A stretch of DNA of 64,000 nt, taken from NCBI RefSeq assembly GCF_000380485.1, contig NZ_AQYG01000035.1, forward strand, positions 1-64,000. The letters are read 5' to 3'. Position 1 is the stretch's first letter; each line of letters starts with the position of its first letter. This document shows positions 11,684-21,229 of the stretch, one piece after another. The notes beneath the pieces were generated by a model. It searched no databases, was not told where the DNA came from, and saw nothing but the letters and a program-made list of their open reading frames with translations. Position numbers and translations under genes: made by a program. Source of the DNA: Jongsikchunia kroppenstedtii DSM 45133 (GTDB lineage: Bacteria > Actinomycetota > Actinomycetes > Mycobacteriales > Mycobacteriaceae).

Positions 11684-12298
11684 ATGAAGCGCATCATCAG
11701 CGCCGCGACCATTACGGCCAGCGCGGTCGCCGTCGCGGTGAGTCAGGCGACTGTCGCGACAGCGGCACCGGAGCCGATCCACTATCAGGCGAAGACGGTC
11801 GGCCACACGGTGATCATGTCGACGGACGCCGGCGACCTCGTCGTGAACGGCGGCCAGTTGCAGATCCGCAATTCCGCCAAGACTGTCGTCAGCTCGATCC
11901 CGTTGCAGTACAGCATGAATGGGAGGCTGTTCCCGATCGATGCGCAGGCCGCGGGGCGAACCGTGACACTGACGCCACGGACGGATGCAGCGCAGGCGCG
12001 GGTCGCGCCGGGGTACATTCAGGCGGCGAATGCGAGCGGCTACGCCACCAAGCAGCAGCGTGACGACGCGGCGCTCGGGCGGCTGGGTACGCAGGTCGGC
12101 GTCCCGCTGGCGATCGGCAGCCTGGTCGGTACCGCGATCGGTGCCGGTGTCGGGTGCCTGCTCGGGCCAGGCGGCTGCCTGGCGGGCCTGGTGCTTGGGG
12201 CAAGCGTCGGAGGGATTGTCGGCAGCGTGGGAATCGGCGTTCCGGCGCTCGGGATCGCCTTGGCGAACTACAACAACACGGTCAATGCACCATTCTGA
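11684..12298 (+). CDS. Exported glycine-zipper protein, copy 1 (DUF8020-like)
   Basis: 204 aa. A signal peptide (MKRIISAATITASAVAVAVS, cleavage probably after VATAA near residue 27) is followed by a beta-rich domain (IHYQAKTVGHTVIMSTDAGD), a linker and the helix start YATKQQRDDAALG. The C-terminal about 65 residues are a glycine zipper, IGSLVGTAIGAGVGCLLGPG then GCLAGLVLGASVGGIVG, with two cysteines five residues apart. Glycine zippers pack as membrane hairpins or oligomeric channels in other families. I recall similar actinobacterial proteins under DUF8020 but could not check. The start is the ATG with AGAAAGG upstream. A paralogue follows at 12628. Confidence 0.75.
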   Translation: MKRIISAATITASAVAVAVSQATVATAAPEPIHYQAKTVGHTVIMSTDAGDLVVNGGQLQIRNSAKTVVSSIPLQYSMNGRLFPIDAQAAGRTVTLTPRTDAAQARVAPGYIQAANASGYATKQQRDDAALGRLGTQVGVPLAIGSLVGTAIGAGVGCLLGPGGCLAGLVLGASVGGIVGSVGIGVPALGIALANYNNTVNAPF

Positions 12299-12627
12299 GG
12301 GCCGATCGTTCCGTTTGCCCGTCCGGGAATGGGCGAGCAGTACACGCGGATTTCGGAGGGAATAGGCGCCCAGACTTTTTATAGCTAGAATTTCTAACGA
12401 ACGAGGACCATGTCGGGTAATGGCGCTCTGACCGAGCTTCACTATCCAGCAACCATTCTGCACAGTGTCAATTGACCGTCTGAATCACATTTGCTAAGGT
12501 GCCGTGACGCGTATCACGGGTGGGTCTCGCTCAGGTTGCGAGAAAGTGATCGTCAGCCCAACACCCGGTTCGACACGCTTGTTAGACACGTGCCTGACTG
12601 CCTCGGCGGGCATGAGAAAGGGTATCC
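12299..12627 (+). promoter_or_regulatory. Intergenic leader with a strong SigA-type promoter (12472-12500)
   Basis: This 329-bp gap holds no gene. It contains TTGACC (12472-12477), a 17-bp spacer and TAAGGT (12495-12500), the best consensus housekeeping promoter in this part of the window. Transcription would start near 12507, giving a leader of about 120 nt before the second exported protein. Hence the second copy can be expressed independently of the first. The first 120 bp are AT-rich (around 12370-12400), with no clear terminator for the first copy. Confidence 0.6.
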
Positions 12628-13263
12628 ATGAAGCGCACGACCAGTGCCGCAGTGATCGCAGCCAGCGCGGCTGCGGTGGCACTAGGGCAGGTGACCGCGG
12701 CCAACGCGGCGCCCGCTCCGATTCACTACCAGGCCCACTTGGACGGCCAGAAGATCGTCATGACCACCGACGCCGGTGACCTGGTGACCGATAACGGCCA
12801 GCTGCAGATCCGCGACGCGAACAAGAAGGTCGTCAGCTCGATTCCGCTGAACTTCGTCATCGCCGGCAAGCAGTACCCGATCGATGCCCAGGCCGCCGGC
12901 CGCAAGGTCACGCTGATTCCGCGTACCGACGCCGCGAAGCCGCAGCCGGCCCCGCCGGGATGGCTGAACGCCGACCCGAACGGCTACACCACCAAGCAGC
13001 AGCGCGACGATGCGGCGCTGAGCCGCATCAGCAGCCAGGTCGGCGTGCCGATCGCCATCGGCAGCCTCCTCGGGACGGCCATCGGCGCTGGCGCCGGTTG
13101 CCTTCTCGGCCCCGGCGGGTGCCTGGCAGGTGTCGTGCTCGGTGCCGGTGTCGGCGGCATTGCCGGCACCGTCGGTGTAGGCCTGCCGGCGCTCGGCATC
13201 GCGTATGACAACTACAGCAAGACCGTCAATGCGCCGTTCATCAAGACGCAGCACGTCGGCTAA
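12628..13263 (+). CDS. Exported glycine-zipper protein, copy 2 (DUF8020-like)
   Basis: 211 aa, a clear tandem paralogue of the preceding gene over its whole length. Order: signal peptide (MKRTTSAAVIAASAAAVALG, cleavage near ANA-AP), beta domain (PIHYQAHLDGQKIVMTTDAG), YTTKQQRDDAALSR, then the glycine zipper AIGSLLGTAIGAGAGCLLGP / GGCLAGVVLGAGVGGIAG with the same cysteine pair, and a last NYSKTVNAPF block. It has a seven-residue extension (IKTQHVG) beyond copy 1. The ribosome site GAAAGGG is strong. It has its own promoter and is followed by a strong terminator. No function is known. Confidence 0.75.
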   Translation: MKRTTSAAVIAASAAAVALGQVTAANAAPAPIHYQAHLDGQKIVMTTDAGDLVTDNGQLQIRDANKKVVSSIPLNFVIAGKQYPIDAQAAGRKVTLIPRTDAAKPQPAPPGWLNADPNGYTTKQQRDDAALSRISSQVGVPIAIGSLLGTAIGAGAGCLLGPGGCLAGVVLGAGVGGIAGTVGVGLPALGIAYDNYSKTVNAPFIKTQHVG

Positions 13264-13281
13264 GCGCTGAACGAGCCGAAG

Positions 13282-13320
13282 CGAGCCCGGGATCCTCACC
13301 GATCCCGGGCTCGTTTGTTT
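13282..13320. terminator. Intrinsic terminator between convergent genes
   Basis: A perfect 13-bp stem, CGAGCCCGGGATC (13282-13294) with GATCCCGGGCTCG (13301-13313), and a 6-nt loop are followed by TTTGTTT on the plus strand. It ends the exported-protein transcript 19 bp after the stop codon and separates it from the convergent CBS protein gene. Confidence 0.9.
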
Positions 13321-13330
13321 CGGCGGCCGT

Positions 13331-14437
13331 CTACACGCGGTGCGTGCCGTCGGGAAGGGTGCCGATCAGCTCCTCGACCAGATCTTCCAACGCGACGATG
13401 CCGATCGTGGTGCCGGCGCTGTCGATGACCGCCCCGAGATGCGAGCTCTCGCGGCGTAGCGCGGTGATCGCATCGTCCAGCGGCAGGTCCGCATCGATGC
13501 GGGGCAGCGGATGGATGCGGTCCGCGCCGACGATGCTGTCGGCATGCACGGAGTCGTCGAGGATCTCGTCCAGCACATCCTTGACGTGCAGGTAGCCCAG
13601 GAACGGACTCCCCCCGGGCGCCCGCCCGGAGATCCCCCGAACGGGGTATCGCGAGTATCCGGTGCGGGCCACCGCATCCTCGATCGACCCGAGCGTCGGT
13701 CCGCGTCGGCCCGTCGCGGAATCCGTGTGGACGGGGACGCTGTGGATGTCGTCGAGGCCGATCGCGACCTCGCGCACCGGGCGGGCCGAGGTGGTGAGCG
13801 CCCGGGTCAGCCGTTCATGCTCCTGCGCATCGAGCAGTCCCTCGTCGCGTGATTCGGCGAGCATCACCGCGAGCTCGCCCTCGGTGACCGTCGCTTCGAG
13901 CTCGTCCTTCGGGTCGATGCGCAGCGCGCGCAACGAGATATTCGCCGACCAGTTGTAGAAACCGATGAGCGGGCGGGCGAGCCGGATGAACATCAGATGC
14001 GCCGGCACGAGCAGCATCGCGGCACGTTCCGGGCCGGCTAACGCGATGTTCTTCGGCACCATCTCGCCGAGCATGATGTGCAGCACGACCACGAGCGCAA
14101 GGGCCACCACGAACGCGATCGGGTGCGTGAGGCCGCCCGGGACGTGAGCCCAGTGCAGCGGGCTCTCGATCAGATGCGCGAGCGCCGGCTCGGCGACCCG
14201 GCCGAGCAGGATCGAACAGATGGTGATGCCGAGCTGGGCGCCGGCCAGCATCAGCGACAACTGTTCGCCCGCCCGGATGACGGTGCGCGCGCGCCGCTGT
14301 CGGCCGCCGCTGCTCTCGTCGACGATGGTTTCCAGTCGGTCCCGGCGCGCCGAGATCAGGGAGAATTCCGCCGCCACGAAGAACGCGTTGCCCGCCAGCA
14401 GCAGCACCGCGATGAGAACGCCCACCAGATCATTCAT
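13331..14437 (-). CDS. DUF21/CBS-domain membrane protein, short form (Rv1841c-like)
   Basis: 368 aa from ATG 14437; a GTG at 14446 is an alternative. The N-terminal DUF21 (CNNM) transmembrane region opens LVGVLIAVLLLAGNAFFVAA followed by EFSLISARRDRLE. A pair of CBS domains follows, ending TIGIVALEDLVEELIG. Unlike its neighbour it stops after the second CBS domain and lacks the CorC/HlyC domain. Family members are annotated hemolysins but are related to CNNM/CorC magnesium transporters. The start overlaps the end of the upstream paralogue by 8-17 nt, so the two are coupled and may act together. Confidence 0.87.
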   Translation of the reverse strand: MNDLVGVLIAVLLLAGNAFFVAAEFSLISARRDRLETIVDESSGGRQRRARTVIRAGEQLSLMLAGAQLGITICSILLGRVAEPALAHLIESPLHWAHVPGGLTHPIAFVVALALVVVLHIMLGEMVPKNIALAGPERAAMLLVPAHLMFIRLARPLIGFYNWSANISLRALRIDPKDELEATVTEGELAVMLAESRDEGLLDAQEHERLTRALTTSARPVREVAIGLDDIHSVPVHTDSATGRRGPTLGSIEDAVARTGYSRYPVRGISGRAPGGSPFLGYLHVKDVLDEILDDSVHADSIVGADRIHPLPRIDADLPLDDAITALRRESSHLGAVIDSAGTTIGIVALEDLVEELIGTLPDGTHRV

Positions 14438-15812
14438 CGTCGGCACCCGCCACGATCGGCATCACTCGGACCGTGTCGACGCGTCGGCCGTCCATCTGCA
14501 GCACCGTCGCGCTCCATTCGGGTCCCTGCGGCGAACTCGGCGCGGTCGGGTCGTCGTCCTCGGAATTGTCTTGGCGCTGCGGCAGTTCCACGCGGTCGCC
14601 GACGGCCGGGATGCGGCCGAGCGTCGCCATCAGCAGGCCGCCCAGCGTTTCATACTCGCCGTCGGGCCCGCGATATCCGATCTCGGCGTCCAGCTCGTCC
14701 ATGCGCAGCAGTCCGGAGCAGATGAAACCGTCGCCGTCGGTGGTGATGTCGGCGGTTTCGCCGGTGTCGTGTTCGTCGGTGACGCGGCCGACGATCTCCT
14801 CGATCGCATCTTCGGTGGTGACGATGCCGGCGGTGCCGCCGTACTCGTCGATGACCACCGCCACCTGCAGGCCGTTGCTCTTCACCCGGGCCATCACGGC
14901 GTCGCCGTCGAGACTGTCGGGGACGACGGTGATCGGGCGGGCGATCGATGCCACGGTCGTGGTGGCCCGGACCTTGGCCGGGACCGTGAACGCCTGCTTC
15001 ACGTGCACGATGCCGAGGATGTTGTCGAGATCGCCGTCGACCACCGGGAAGCGAGAATGACCGGTTCGCGCGGACGCGCGAATCAGGTCGATCACCGTGT
15101 CCGTCCGCTCGAGCGAGTCGATGGTGACGCGGGGGGTCATCAGGTCCTCGGCGGTGAGCTCGCCGAACTGCAGCGAACGTCGCACCAGGGTCGCGATTTC
15201 CGCGTCCAGGGCGCCCTGTGCGGCCGAATTGCGAACGAGCGCACCGAGTTCGTGGGCCGACCGCGCGGACCGCAACTCATCGGCCGGCTCGATGCCCATC
15301 TTGCGGACCAGCGCGTTGGCGCTGTCGTTGAGGCCGTTGATGACGAACCGGAACACCGTCGAGAACAGCGCCACCGGTCCGGCGGTCGCGCGTGCGGTCG
15401 CCATCGGCCGGGAGATGGCCACATTCTTCGGGATCAGCTCGCCGAGCACCATCGACAGCGATGTCGCGAGGACGAGCGCGATGATCAGCGCGATCAGGTC
15501 GGCCGTCGACTTGGACGCCCCGAGATCGCGGAGCAGTGGCGTGATCAGTCGGGCGAGGACGGGTTGCGCGATGTAACCGGTGATCAGTGTGGTGATGGTG
15601 ATGCCGAGCTGGGCGCCGGACAGCTGGAATGACAGCGACCGGTGCGCATGCTGGACCTGCCGCGACCGTCGATCGCCGTAGGTGGTGACGGCATTGTCGA
15701 CCGTGGACCGCTCCAGGGCGGTCAGCGAGAATTCGGCGGCGACGAAGAGGGCTGTGCCGGCGGTGAGTGCGAGGAAGCCCAGCAGACTCACCGTCGTGAG
15801 GACAGCGTTCAT
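14430..15812 (-). CDS. DUF21/CBS/CorC_HlyC membrane protein, long form (Rv1842c-like)
   Basis: 460 aa. DUF21 transmembrane part (VSLLGFLALTAGTALFVAAE, four hydrophobic segments in the first 160 residues), two CBS domains (LMTPRVTIDSLERTDTVIDL; the second ends DEYGGTAGIVTTEDAIEEIV), and a complete C-terminal CorC_HlyC domain (residues about 350-455) with an acidic low-complexity insert NSEDDDPTAPSS. Probable inner-membrane ion transporter or regulator of the CNNM/CorC class. Its start is 3 bp after the guaB1 stop and its end overlaps the next paralogue, so guaB1 and both paralogues form one operon. Confidence 0.9.
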   Translation of the reverse strand: MNAVLTTVSLLGFLALTAGTALFVAAEFSLTALERSTVDNAVTTYGDRRSRQVQHAHRSLSFQLSGAQLGITITTLITGYIAQPVLARLITPLLRDLGASKSTADLIALIIALVLATSLSMVLGELIPKNVAISRPMATARATAGPVALFSTVFRFVINGLNDSANALVRKMGIEPADELRSARSAHELGALVRNSAAQGALDAEIATLVRRSLQFGELTAEDLMTPRVTIDSLERTDTVIDLIRASARTGHSRFPVVDGDLDNILGIVHVKQAFTVPAKVRATTTVASIARPITVVPDSLDGDAVMARVKSNGLQVAVVIDEYGGTAGIVTTEDAIEEIVGRVTDEHDTGETADITTDGDGFICSGLLRMDELDAEIGYRGPDGEYETLGGLLMATLGRIPAVGDRVELPQRQDNSEDDDPTAPSSPQGPEWSATVLQMDGRRVDTVRVMPIVAGADDE

Positions 15813-15815
15813 CGG

Positions 15816-17288
<1,473 letters not shown>

Positions 17289-17301
17289 GTTCGGGGGCTT
17301 T

Positions 17302-18771
17302 TTACGACTCGACTTCGGAGCGGTCCTCGCCCCACAGCGTGTGGAACGCGCCCGGCTTGTCGACGCGCCGGTAGGTGTGGGCGCCGAAGAAGTCGCGCAG
17401 TCCCTGGGTCAGCGCCGCGGGCAGCCGCTCCGCGCGGATGCCGTCGTAGTAGGCGAGCGACGAGCCGAACGCCGGCGCGGGGATACCCATCGCGGCCGCG
17501 GTGCTGACGACGCGGCGCCAGCTGTCGATGCCGTCCTCGACGGCGGCCTTGAAGTACGGGGCCACCAGCAGCGACGGCAGGGCCGGGTTCTCCTGGTAGG
17601 CCTCGCGGATGCGGTTCAGGAACTGGGCGCGGATGATGCAGCCGCCACGCCAGATCGTGGCGAGGTCGCCGGGGTGGACATCCCAGCCGTATTCGGCACT
17701 ACCGGCGGCGATTTGGTCGAAGCCCTGCGCGTACGCGACGACCTTCGACGCGTACAGCGCCGCCTTGATGTCGTTGATGAACGCGGCCTTGTCCGTGGGA
17801 GCGGCGCCGAGCGCGCCCGATGCCAGTCCGACGGCGGCGTCACGTGTGGCGCGCGAGCTCGACAGCGCGCGGGCGAACACGGCCTCGGCAATACCGGTGG
17901 TGGGGATGCCCAGGTCGAGTGCGGACTTCACGGTCCAGCGGCCGGTGCCCTTCTGGCCGGCCTCGTCGACGATCACGTCGACCAGTGGCTTGCCGGTCTC
18001 GGCATCGACCTGTCGCAGTACCTCGGCGGTGATCTCGACGAGGTAGCTCTCCAGGTCGCCGGTGTTCCATTCGGCGAAGACCTCGGCGATCTCGGCGACG
18101 GGCATGCCCAGAGCCCCGCGCATCAGGTCGTATGCCTCGCCGATGAGCTGCATGTCGGCGTACTCGATGCCGTTGTGCACCATCTTCACGAAATGGCCGG
18201 AGCCGTCCGGTCCGATATGGGTGCAGCACGGCACACCATCGACCTGCGCGGCGATCGATTCGAGCAACGGGCCGAGCGACTTGTACGACTCCGCGGGGCC
18301 GCCCGGCATGATCGACGGGCCGTTCAGCGCGCCCTCCTCGCCGCCGGAGATGCCGGCGCCGACGAAGTGCAGTCCGCGATCGGCCAGCGAGCGTTCGCGG
18401 CGAATCGTGTCGGTGTACAGCGCGTTGCCGCCGTCGATGATGATGTCGCCGGGCTCCATGGCCGCGGCGAGCTCTTCGATGACGGCGTCGGTCGCGTCGC
18501 CGGCCTTGACCATGATCAGCACCCGGCGCGGACGCTGCAGCGCGCCGACGAATTCTTCGATGGTCTCCGTACGGACGAAATCGCCGTCGTCGCCGTGCTT
18601 TTCGAGCAGCGCGTCGGTCTTGGCGATGCTGCGGTTGTGCAGTGCGACGGTGTGGCCGTGGCGGGCCAGGTTGCGCGCGATGTTGGAGCCCATCACGGCC
18701 AGGCCGGTCACACCGATCTGGGCGCGGGCGGCTGAGTCGGACTGGGCGGTGGTCGAAGCAGCGTCGGTCAT
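17302..18771 (-). CDS. gnd: 6-phosphogluconate dehydrogenase, decarboxylating
   Basis: 489 aa, long-form NADP-type enzyme of the pentose phosphate pathway, producing ribulose 5-phosphate, CO2 and NADPH. The Rossmann start is IGVTGLAVMGSNIARNLARH with HNRS after it. IIDGGNALYTDTIRR, GISGGEEGALNGPSIMPGG and KMVHNGIEYADMQLIGEAY are the substrate and catalytic segments. The gene ends TLWGEDRSEVES. Gene order matches Rv1844c (gnd1), upstream of guaB1. Confidence 0.97.
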   Translation of the reverse strand: MTDAASTTAQSDSAARAQIGVTGLAVMGSNIARNLARHGHTVALHNRSIAKTDALLEKHGDDGDFVRTETIEEFVGALQRPRRVLIMVKAGDATDAVIEELAAAMEPGDIIIDGGNALYTDTIRRERSLADRGLHFVGAGISGGEEGALNGPSIMPGGPAESYKSLGPLLESIAAQVDGVPCCTHIGPDGSGHFVKMVHNGIEYADMQLIGEAYDLMRGALGMPVAEIAEVFAEWNTGDLESYLVEITAEVLRQVDAETGKPLVDVIVDEAGQKGTGRWTVKSALDLGIPTTGIAEAVFARALSSSRATRDAAVGLASGALGAAPTDKAAFINDIKAALYASKVVAYAQGFDQIAAGSAEYGWDVHPGDLATIWRGGCIIRAQFLNRIREAYQENPALPSLLVAPYFKAAVEDGIDSWRRVVSTAAAMGIPAPAFGSSLAYYDGIRAERLPAALTQGLRDFFGAHTYRRVDKPGAFHTLWGEDRSEVES

Positions 18772-18854
18772 GCAGTCAGCCTATTGGGTGCCGAAATGCG
18801 GCGTGCGCGCAGCCAACAGGACTGCGCGCACGCGGCGAACTCAGCGGGGTCCGG

Positions 18855-19079
18855 CTAGCCGGTCTTGCCCTCCAATGCGGCCAGCACCCCGGCGACCGCG
18901 AAGTACTTGTTGGTGCCGAGTTCCCGAACCGTCTTGATGTTCAGGGCCTCCTTGAGGGCTTCGTCATGCTTCGGGGTGAGGCCCGCCAGCGCCGACGGCG
19001 GCGCGTCGAGGACGTCCTTGAGGTCCTTGTCCTCGTAGTCCTTGTCGAGCGCCTTGGACAGATTCACCGATACGGCCAT
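18855..19079 (-). CDS. Small conserved protein, helical, function unknown
   Basis: 74 aa from the ATG at 19079, chosen because GAAGGGA lies 6 nt upstream. The sequence MAVSVNLSKALDKDYEDKDL and then PPSALAGLTPKHDEALKEAL / NIKTVRELGTNKYF reads as a small alpha-helical fold with two possible helix-hairpin-helix-like turns (ALAGLTPKHDEALKEAL resembles such units). No catalytic motif is visible. It lies alone between gnd and the BlaR-like gene. Confidence 0.65.
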   Translation of the reverse strand: MAVSVNLSKALDKDYEDKDLKDVLDAPPSALAGLTPKHDEALKEALNIKTVRELGTNKYFAVAGVLAALEGKTG

Positions 19080-19172
19080 TGCGATTCCCTTCTGCGAATG
19101 TGTTGCCAGGCGCGATGCTGCCACGAATCATCCGTGGGGGAACGGGTTTGGCACAGACGGCACAAAAAGTCG

Positions 19173-20126
19173 CTAGCGCGGCGCGGTGACGAGATGGCTG
19201 ATCTCCCACAGCCAGGGGATCGCGACCGCGAGTGTCGGGACGATCAGAATCGCGGCCGCCGTCAGGTAGGCGAGGGATGCGACGGCGGTCGCTGAGCGCG
19301 TATCGGAGAGCCGGCTGACCCGAACGAGCGTGGTCGGTCCGCCGACGGCCAGCGCGCCGCGCGGGGCCACCGAGTCGGCGCAGGCGACCAGGGCCCGGCC
19401 GAGCGGCCGATGGCCGACGGCTCGCACCGCGCGATCATCGGCGAGGATCTCGACGAGCAGTTGCACCGCGGCCAACGCGGACCTGCTGCGGACGAAACGC
19501 GGGAAGGCCGCGTGGACGGCGATGAAGGCCTCGAGCACAAGGTCGTGTCGGGCACGCAGATGGGCGCGCTCGTGGGTGATCACGGCGTCCAGCTCGTCGC
19601 GGGTGAGCCGCGACACGGTTCCCTCGCTGAGCACGACGCGCTGCCGTAGGCCCGGCAGGCAGTAGGCGAGTGGTTCGTCGACATCCAGCATCCGAACATC
19701 GCGGGCGTACAGCGGATTCGATCGATCGGTGCGATCGAGGCGGTCGAGCAGGTCGATCAGTTGACGATGCGCCGAGCGGCGGGCGCGGGTGCGGACGCCG
19801 ACGCGGATCGTGGTGAAGATGAGCCGGGCGCCGATCACGAGCGTCAGCAGGAAGACCGCCACGTAGATGGTCCACAGCACCGGCCCGAGCGACTGGAATT
19901 CGTCGAGTGGATTGGTCGTCGGATGTCCGTTCGCATCGGGGACCAGGAGGTTCGCCGCGATCGCGAGTCCGCAGCTGAACGCCGACAGCACCGCCGCGAG
20001 GGCAATCGCCTGCCAGAGCGCCATCGCCGCCCGCGGGGCCCGCAACGGCCACTGCGCCCGTGCCAGCAACGCCGGGGCGGGCCCGACGAGGAGCAGAGCC
20101 AGGATGCCGAAGGCCAGTGCGGTCAT
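19173..20126 (-). CDS. M56-family membrane metallopeptidase (BlaR1/MecR1-like, Rv1845c)
   Basis: 317 aa. Several membrane helices (MTALAFGILALLLVGPAPAL; WTIYVAVFLLTLVIGARLIF near residue 90; YLTAAAILIVPTLAVAIPWL at the end) surround the zinc-protease motif VITHERAHLRARHDLVLEAF, an HExxH variant with E and both H residues kept. It lacks the extracellular penicillin-binding sensor of true BlaR1. It is paired with a BlaI repressor 22 bp upstream, as in mycobacteria, where the pair responds to beta-lactam or respiratory stress. Confidence 0.87.
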   Translation of the reverse strand: MTALAFGILALLLVGPAPALLARAQWPLRAPRAAMALWQAIALAAVLSAFSCGLAIAANLLVPDANGHPTTNPLDEFQSLGPVLWTIYVAVFLLTLVIGARLIFTTIRVGVRTRARRSAHRQLIDLLDRLDRTDRSNPLYARDVRMLDVDEPLAYCLPGLRQRVVLSEGTVSRLTRDELDAVITHERAHLRARHDLVLEAFIAVHAAFPRFVRSRSALAAVQLLVEILADDRAVRAVGHRPLGRALVACADSVAPRGALAVGGPTTLVRVSRLSDTRSATAVASLAYLTAAAILIVPTLAVAIPWLWEISHLVTAPR

Positions 20127-20148
20127 GATGGAGACAGTTTCCTACAGA

Positions 20149-20538
20149 TCAGGTCGGTTCGGGACCCGGATGCGCAGCTTCGAGCTCGGCGAGCGCCTTG
20201 CGGAGGGCATCGGCCTCGCTGGCACCGACGCGCCCAACGAACGACACCAACGCCGCCTCGCGCGAGCCGGACTGATCCGCTTCGCTCAGCGCGTCCATCA
20301 TCAACCGGGCGACCAGGTCTTCCCGCGGATGCGTCGGCGAATACTGATGTGCGCGATCGTGCCGGATCTGCGTGACCAGGTTCTTCTTCGCCAGACGCTG
20401 CAGAACGGTCATCACCGTGGTGTACGCGAGATCGCGGGACTCGGACAACGCCTCGTGCACCTGACGCACCGTCTGCGGTTCGTTGCTGGACCACAGGTGG
20501 TCCATGACCGCCCGTTCCAGTTCACCCAACCCGTTCAT
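20149..20538 (-). CDS. blaI: BlaI/MecI-family transcriptional repressor (Rv1846c-like)
   Basis: 129 aa from ATG 20538. Winged-helix penicillinase-repressor fold: LGELERAVMDHLWSSNEPQT, VHEALSESRDLAYTTVMTVL, QRLAKKNLVTQIRHDRAHQY. The C-terminal helices carry the dimerisation and cleavage region. A TAAACT hexamer (20546-20551) ends 7 nt upstream and GAGAAG can serve as ribosome site, so this start is preferred over an in-frame upstream start at 20613, which would swallow the divergent promoter. It represses its own operon with the M56 peptidase in related bacteria. Confidence 0.92.
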   Translation of the reverse strand: MNGLGELERAVMDHLWSSNEPQTVRQVHEALSESRDLAYTTVMTVLQRLAKKNLVTQIRHDRAHQYSPTHPREDLVARLMMDALSEADQSGSREAALVSFVGRVGASEADALRKALAELEAAHPGPEPT

Positions 20539-20606
20539 TCTTCTCAGTTTACGTCCCGTTTCGCCCGAACCGCGGGGTCGTCGGGTGGCGGCGTGCTGCG
20601 ACATGG

Positions 20607-20635
20607 TTGACATGAAGGTAAGGCTAGCCTATCTT
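20607..20635 (+). promoter_or_regulatory. SigA promoter overlapped by an IdeR/DtxR-type iron box
   Basis: TTGACA (20607-20612), 17 bp, TATCTT (20630-20635) is a near-ideal housekeeping promoter facing the thioesterase gene. Bases 20614-20632 match the 19-bp mycobacterial iron box TTAGGTTAGGCTAACCTAA at 14 of 19 positions by my alignment, centred on the exact palindrome AGGCTAGCCT (20621-20630). The box fills the spacer and enters the -10, so iron-loaded IdeR would block the promoter. Confidence 0.65.
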
Positions 20636-20640
20636 CAGTC

Positions 20641-20811
20641 ATGCAGATGGAGCGCGAGTCCTGTGGGCTGCAGAGACCCCCGATTCTGCTGCGGCGGGTC
20701 TCGTATCATCACGATGCGAGACCCGCCGAGTACTTTCAGGAGGCCCTTCCGTGTCCGACAACCTCACCGGTCTGCCCGCCGATCCGACTCGCGCGCAGCT
20801 GGATTCGATGA
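20641..20811 (+). other. Possible leaderless upstream reading frame
   Basis: An ATG lies 5 nt after the TATCTT -10 box and opens a 56-codon frame that runs through the leader hairpins and ends 61 bp inside the thioesterase gene in another frame. Its product (MQMERESCGLQRPP...) matches nothing I know, with arginine, proline and four cysteines. It may be a regulatory upstream frame or chance. Confidence 0.2.
20692..20728 (+). promoter_or_regulatory. 12-bp leader hairpin with a competing upstream strand
   Basis: CGGCGGGTCTCG (20692-20703) and CGAGACCCGCCG (20717-20728) are perfect complements; the stem can extend inward through TATC/GATG. An earlier AGACCCCCG (20674-20682) can pair instead with the left arm. 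The hairpin ends 9 nt before the AGGAGG ribosome site at 20738-20743. This is the layout of an attenuator or translation switch, without a T-run. Confidence 0.45.
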
Positions 20812-21203
20812 TCACCGGATTCGACGCGGTGATCGGGCTGCGCTACGAATCGGTCACGCCGGACGGCGTCGTCGCCGAGTGGGAGATCGCCGACAAGCAT
20901 CATCAGCCGTACGGCATCACCCACGGCGGCGTCTATTGCAGCGTCATCGAATCCGTCGCGAGCGTGTCCGGAGCGGTCTGGTTGGGCGCCCAGGGAAGCG
21001 CCGCGGGTGTCGTCGGTGTGAACAACAACACTGATTTTCTGCGCGCGGTGCGCGCCGGAAAGCTCACGGCACGCTCGACCCCGGTGCATCGCGGTCGTCG
21101 CCAGCAGCTCTGGCAGGTCGACATCACCGGTCCGGACGGCAAACTTGTCGCTCAGGGCCGGGTCCGGCTGCAGAACGTCGAGCCGGACACGCTGCCGCAG
21201 TAG
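20751..21203 (+). CDS. Hotdog-fold thioesterase, PaaI family (Rv1847-like)
   Basis: 150 aa. The hotdog hallmark is GITHGGVYCSVIESVASVSG, where the HGG turn and the following acidic residue form the acyl-CoA thioesterase site. NNNTDFLRAVRAGKLTARST is the second half of the site. The start is GTG with AGGAGG 7 nt upstream. It is divergent from blaI. The promoter carries an iron box and the leader is structured, suggesting a role under iron limitation, perhaps clearing acyl or aryl-CoA by-products as EntH does in enterobactin synthesis (inference). Confidence 0.88.
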   Translation: MSDNLTGLPADPTRAQLDSMITGFDAVIGLRYESVTPDGVVAEWEIADKHHQPYGITHGGVYCSVIESVASVSGAVWLGAQGSAAGVVGVNNNTDFLRAVRAGKLTARSTPVHRGRRQQLWQVDITGPDGKLVAQGRVRLQNVEPDTLPQ

Positions 21204-21229
21204 CGCGGGGCGGCGTCGCCCGCGGCGGC

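Noticed and set aside
20539-20613. Longer N-terminus of BlaI
   Set aside because: It would include the divergent promoter region; homology starts at the later ATG, which has a -10 box and ribosome site.
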